This document shows, piece by piece, positions 6,206 through 7,841 of a stretch of DNA of 7,841 bases. The notes under the pieces were generated by a model, which was not told the origin of the DNA, made no database searches, and worked only from the letters and a program-made list of their open reading frames with translations. Source of the DNA: Candidatus Omnitrophota bacterium (GTDB lineage: Bacteria > Omnitrophota > Omnitrophia > Omnitrophales > Aquincolibacteriaceae); NCBI GenBank assembly GCA_023819025.1, contig JAMWDC010000051.1:1-7841 (forward strand), read 5' to 3'. A program made the position numbers and the translations under genes. Position 1 is the stretch's first letter; every line of letters starts with the position of its first letter.

Positions 6206-6229
6206 CGATAGGTGATACATCGCTTATCG
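6206..6229. repeat. Perfectly nested 10-bp hairpin between panE and the HAD gene
   Basis: CGATAGGTGA (6206-6215) pairs along its whole length with TCGCTTATCG (6220-6229), including two G-U pairs, around a 4-base loop TACA. Neither side has a downstream T-run (CGGTAAAAT on the right), so it is not a standard intrinsic terminator. The G-U pairs favour an RNA structure read on the + strand over a DNA-binding palindrome. Possible roles are an mRNA 3' end stabiliser for panE, a terminator variant, or an element before the next promoter. Confidence 0.5.
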
Positions 6230-6232
6230 CGG

Positions 6233-6238
6233 TAAAAT
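6233..6238 (+). promoter_or_regulatory. Weak -10-like box (TAAAAT) ahead of the HAD phosphatase gene
   Basis: TAAAAT matches the sigma70 -10 consensus at five of six positions and lies 23 bases before the ATG at 6262. No recognisable -35 is present; that position falls inside the hairpin. The downstream start also lacks a Shine-Dalgarno. It would give a very short leader. Confidence 0.2.
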
Positions 6239-6261
6239 AATAAGTCCAAAAAATCCGAGCC

Positions 6262-6903
6262 ATGAAGAATCGTGAGCCCCGTCATAAAATCAAAATCAAG
6301 GCTATCATTTTCGATCTCGGGAACGTGCTTTTAAATTACGATATCCACCGAGCCATCCGCCGCTTGTGCGCCGACCGAAAAGTTTCCATCTGGAAAATCT
6401 GGATCCATTTTTTAACGTCGCCGACCGTGGACGACTATGTGTGCGGCAGGATTTCTTGCCGTGAGTTTTACCTTCGGGCTAAAAGGGCACTCCGGTTGAC
6501 GATCGATTTTCAGTCTTTTCGGAAGCATTGGAACGATATCTTCTGGGAAAATTCCGAGGCCGGCGGGATCGAAGAATTATTGGTGAGGTTGAAACGACAC
6601 TACCCGCTTTACCTGATCTCCAATACCAATAAAATGCATTTTGATTATATCCGCCGGAAGTATAAGATCCTCCGTCATTTTCGGAAGACCTTCCCGTCCC
6701 ATGAAATGGGGTGTCAAAAACCTTCCTTGGAAATTTATCAAAAGGTTCTGAAGAGGATCAAACTGCGGCCCGCGGAAACAGTTTTTATCGATGATGTGGC
6801 GAAATTCGTCCGAGCCGCGCATCAAGTTGGCATGCATGCGGTCCGGTACCGCCATAAAAATCAACTCATCAAAGCCTTGCGCGAGCTCGGCGTCCAATTT
6901 TGA
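6262..6903 (+). CDS. HAD-superfamily phosphatase, YihX-like (DLGN type)
   Basis: This 213-residue protein contains the four HAD motifs: motif I IIFDLGNVLLNYD (15-27) with nucleophile Asp18, motif II LISNTN (118-123) with Ser120, motif III Lys153 in GCQKPSLEIY, and motif IV VFIDD (174-178). The cap is a small helical insert after motif I (about 28-95). DLGN instead of DxD is typical of the YihX branch; E. coli YihX acts on alpha-D-glucose-1-phosphate. This suggests a sugar or small phosphomonoester substrate, but the real substrate is unknown. The usual Asn after motif IV (DDxxxN) is Phe182 here. The ATG at 6262 has no clear ribosome site; there is no better start before the first motif. The gene is 30 bases upstream of the htpX-like gene, so the two may share a transcript. 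Confidence 0.88.
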   Translation: MKNREPRHKIKIKAIIFDLGNVLLNYDIHRAIRRLCADRKVSIWKIWIHFLTSPTVDDYVCGRISCREFYLRAKRALRLTIDFQSFRKHWNDIFWENSEAGGIEELLVRLKRHYPLYLISNTNKMHFDYIRRKYKILRHFRKTFPSHEMGCQKPSLEIYQKVLKRIKLRPAETVFIDDVAKFVRAAHQVGMHAVRYRHKNQLIKALRELGVQF

Positions 6904-6906
6904 TAT

Positions 6907-6921
6907 CGGGGACCGTCCCCG
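6907..6921. repeat. Short GC-rich inverted repeat between HAD gene and htpX
   Basis: CGGGGA (6907-6912) and TCCCCG (6916-6921) are perfect complements around CCG. The element begins 3 bases after the HAD stop and ends 12 bases before the htpX start. It may fold as a 6-bp RNA hairpin that sets relative expression or shields the start, or serve as a small operator. No T-run follows. Confidence 0.4.
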
Positions 6922-6933
6922 CGGCTGGATCCC

Positions 6934-7791
6934 ATGAACAATACCCTCAAAGTGACGTTGTTTTTCAGTCTCTTGGTGTTGCTGTTTATTTTTTTGGGGT
7001 GGATCACGAACGGCTCGCGCGGGATGTTCGTAGCCTTACTTTTTTCGGGAGCTGTAAGTTTTCTCCTTTATCGGTTTAGCGATCAACGGATCCTTGCCCT
7101 GTATCGAGCCGAGCTTCTTCCCGAGTCCGAAGCGCCCTGCATCCATGCGATGGTTCGCGACCTTTCATACAAATCCGGAATACCGATGCCTCGGATTTTT
7201 CTTATCCCCAGTGCTGCGCCCAATGCGTTTGCTACAGGGCGCGATCCGCAGCATGCGATTCTGGCCGTGACTCAAGGGATTCTAGAAATACTCGAACCAG
7301 AGGAACTCCAAGGTGTTTTTAGTCATGAATTGGCGCATATCCATCGCAGCGACTTGTTAATCTCATCCGTAGCTGCGATGGTGGCGGGCGCCCTTACCAG
7401 CCTGGTGGGTCTGGTGCGGTGGGTTTTCATGATCGGATCGGGCCGGAGTAATCAGCATAACGATAACCCGCTGGTATTACTTTTAATGGGGATTCTGATG
7501 CCGACTGCTGCAGCCGTCATCTGGTTCGCTGTTTCCCGTTCCCAGGAATACGCGGCCGATGAAATGGGCGGAACTTTGTGCAGGAACCCGCTTTATCTAG
7601 CGAAAGCACTTCAAAAATTGGAGTCCGGAATGAAAAGGGTTCGAATGCGGGATGTCCCCCCTGTGACGGCACATCTATTTATCGTCAACCCGCTTGTGGG
7701 CGAAGGGTTCGATAAGCTTTTTTCAACACATCCTCCGATTGAGGATCGGATCGCCCGGCTTGAAAGACAAGCAAGAAAGCAGGGGATATGA
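6934..7791 (+). CDS. htpX: HtpX-type membrane zinc metalloprotease (M48)
   Basis: The length, 285 residues, is typical for HtpX. Two hydrophobic segments open the protein (about 7-24 and 31-47). A conserved block, MPRIFLIPSAAPNAFATG (85-102), precedes the zinc site HELAH (131-135) with His131, Glu132 and His135. The third ligand is probably Glu205 in SRSQEYAADE. Two more membrane-like segments (about 142-167 and 180-200) lie between them, and FSTHPPIEDRIARL (263-276) closes the domain as in other HtpX proteins. The family degrades misfolded inner-membrane proteins, with the active site on the cytoplasmic side. After HELAH the sequence is IHRSD where many relatives have V-x-NRD; Asp140 is kept. 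The ATG at 6934 has only a weak ribosome site (CTGGAT). No heat-shock promoter is evident in the 30-base gap. Confidence 0.88.
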   Translation: MNNTLKVTLFFSLLVLLFIFLGWITNGSRGMFVALLFSGAVSFLLYRFSDQRILALYRAELLPESEAPCIHAMVRDLSYKSGIPMPRIFLIPSAAPNAFATGRDPQHAILAVTQGILEILEPEELQGVFSHELAHIHRSDLLISSVAAMVAGALTSLVGLVRWVFMIGSGRSNQHNDNPLVLLLMGILMPTAAAVIWFAVSRSQEYAADEMGGTLCRNPLYLAKALQKLESGMKRVRMRDVPPVTAHLFIVNPLVGEGFDKLFSTHPPIEDRIARLERQARKQGI

Positions 7792-7812
7792 TGATCGGGG
7801 CACCCTTGCTTA

Positions 7813-7841
7813 TTGACGCGGTATCGTATTAAAGTTAGAAT
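7813..7841 (+). promoter_or_regulatory. Strong sigma70-type promoter reading out of the right edge
   Basis: TTGACG (7813-7818) and TAGAAT (7836-7841) are each one base from consensus and are separated by exactly 17 bases. It lies 21 bases after the htpX stop. The transcript would start beyond the window, so its gene is not visible; strong promoters with such boxes often serve rRNA, tRNA or housekeeping genes (inference). It is the best promoter match in the window. Confidence 0.6.

Noticed and set aside
7788..7832. 14-codon ORF overlapping the htpX stop (ATGA)
   Set aside because: Too short, unrecognised, and it overlaps the strong promoter that starts a new transcript.
1..7841. Search for CRISPR, mobile element, toxin-antitoxin or defence genes
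   Set aside because: No direct-repeat array, transposase, integrase or paired small toxin-like genes were seen; all sizeable genes match metabolic or housekeeping families.

Overview
The window is a compact, one-direction stretch of bacterial chromosome. Eight confidently recognised protein genes all lie on the + strand; the first is cut by the left edge. Gaps are short and several stop/start codons overlap. I see no tRNA, rRNA, CRISPR array, insertion sequence, integrase or phage gene. The bacterial-type Era GTPase identifies a bacterium. The AsmA-like membrane-anchored protein suggests a diderm cell envelope. The mix of an archaeal-type (ApgM/COG3635) phosphomutase-fold enzyme, a LacD-type aldolase and an AsmA-like gene fused to the era operon resembles candidate-phylum or deep-branching diderm genomes such as Omnitrophota. 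That placement is a low-confidence inference from memory; no lineage marker was compared.

Layout. (1) 1-2949, a sugar/central-carbon cluster: a LacD-type tagatose-bisphosphate aldolase missing its N-terminus, an aldo/keto reductase joined to it by an ATGA overlap, and after 7 bases an ApgM-family enzyme that is either phosphoglycerate mutase or the related proposed homoserine kinase. (2) 2950-3165, the longest gap. It has a GC-rich hairpin across the apgM stop, a TATAAT box, and a possible 32-codon leader ORF whose stop overlaps the next start. (3) 3166-6177, an AsmA-like protein, era and a ketopantoate reductase (panE-like), packed with a 10-base gap and a GTGA overlap. (4) 6178-6261, an 84-base gap with a clean 10-bp hairpin and an A/T-rich promoter-like stretch. 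(5) 6262-7791, a YihX-like HAD phosphatase and an HtpX-type membrane metalloprotease. (6) 7792-7841, the right edge, where a strong-looking sigma70 promoter (TTGACG, 17-base spacer, TAGAAT) reads out of the window.

The gene pairs make partial sense together. Aldolase and reductase could act in sequence on a sugar or its triose products. The AsmA-like protein, Era and HtpX are general envelope, ribosome and quality-control functions, while PanE serves coenzyme A synthesis. The window looks like ordinary core genome with a few variants: NQTD in place of NKxD in Era, uncertain ApgM specificity, a C9 tract in the AsmA-like gene, and the leader ORF. I found no convincing undescribed system.
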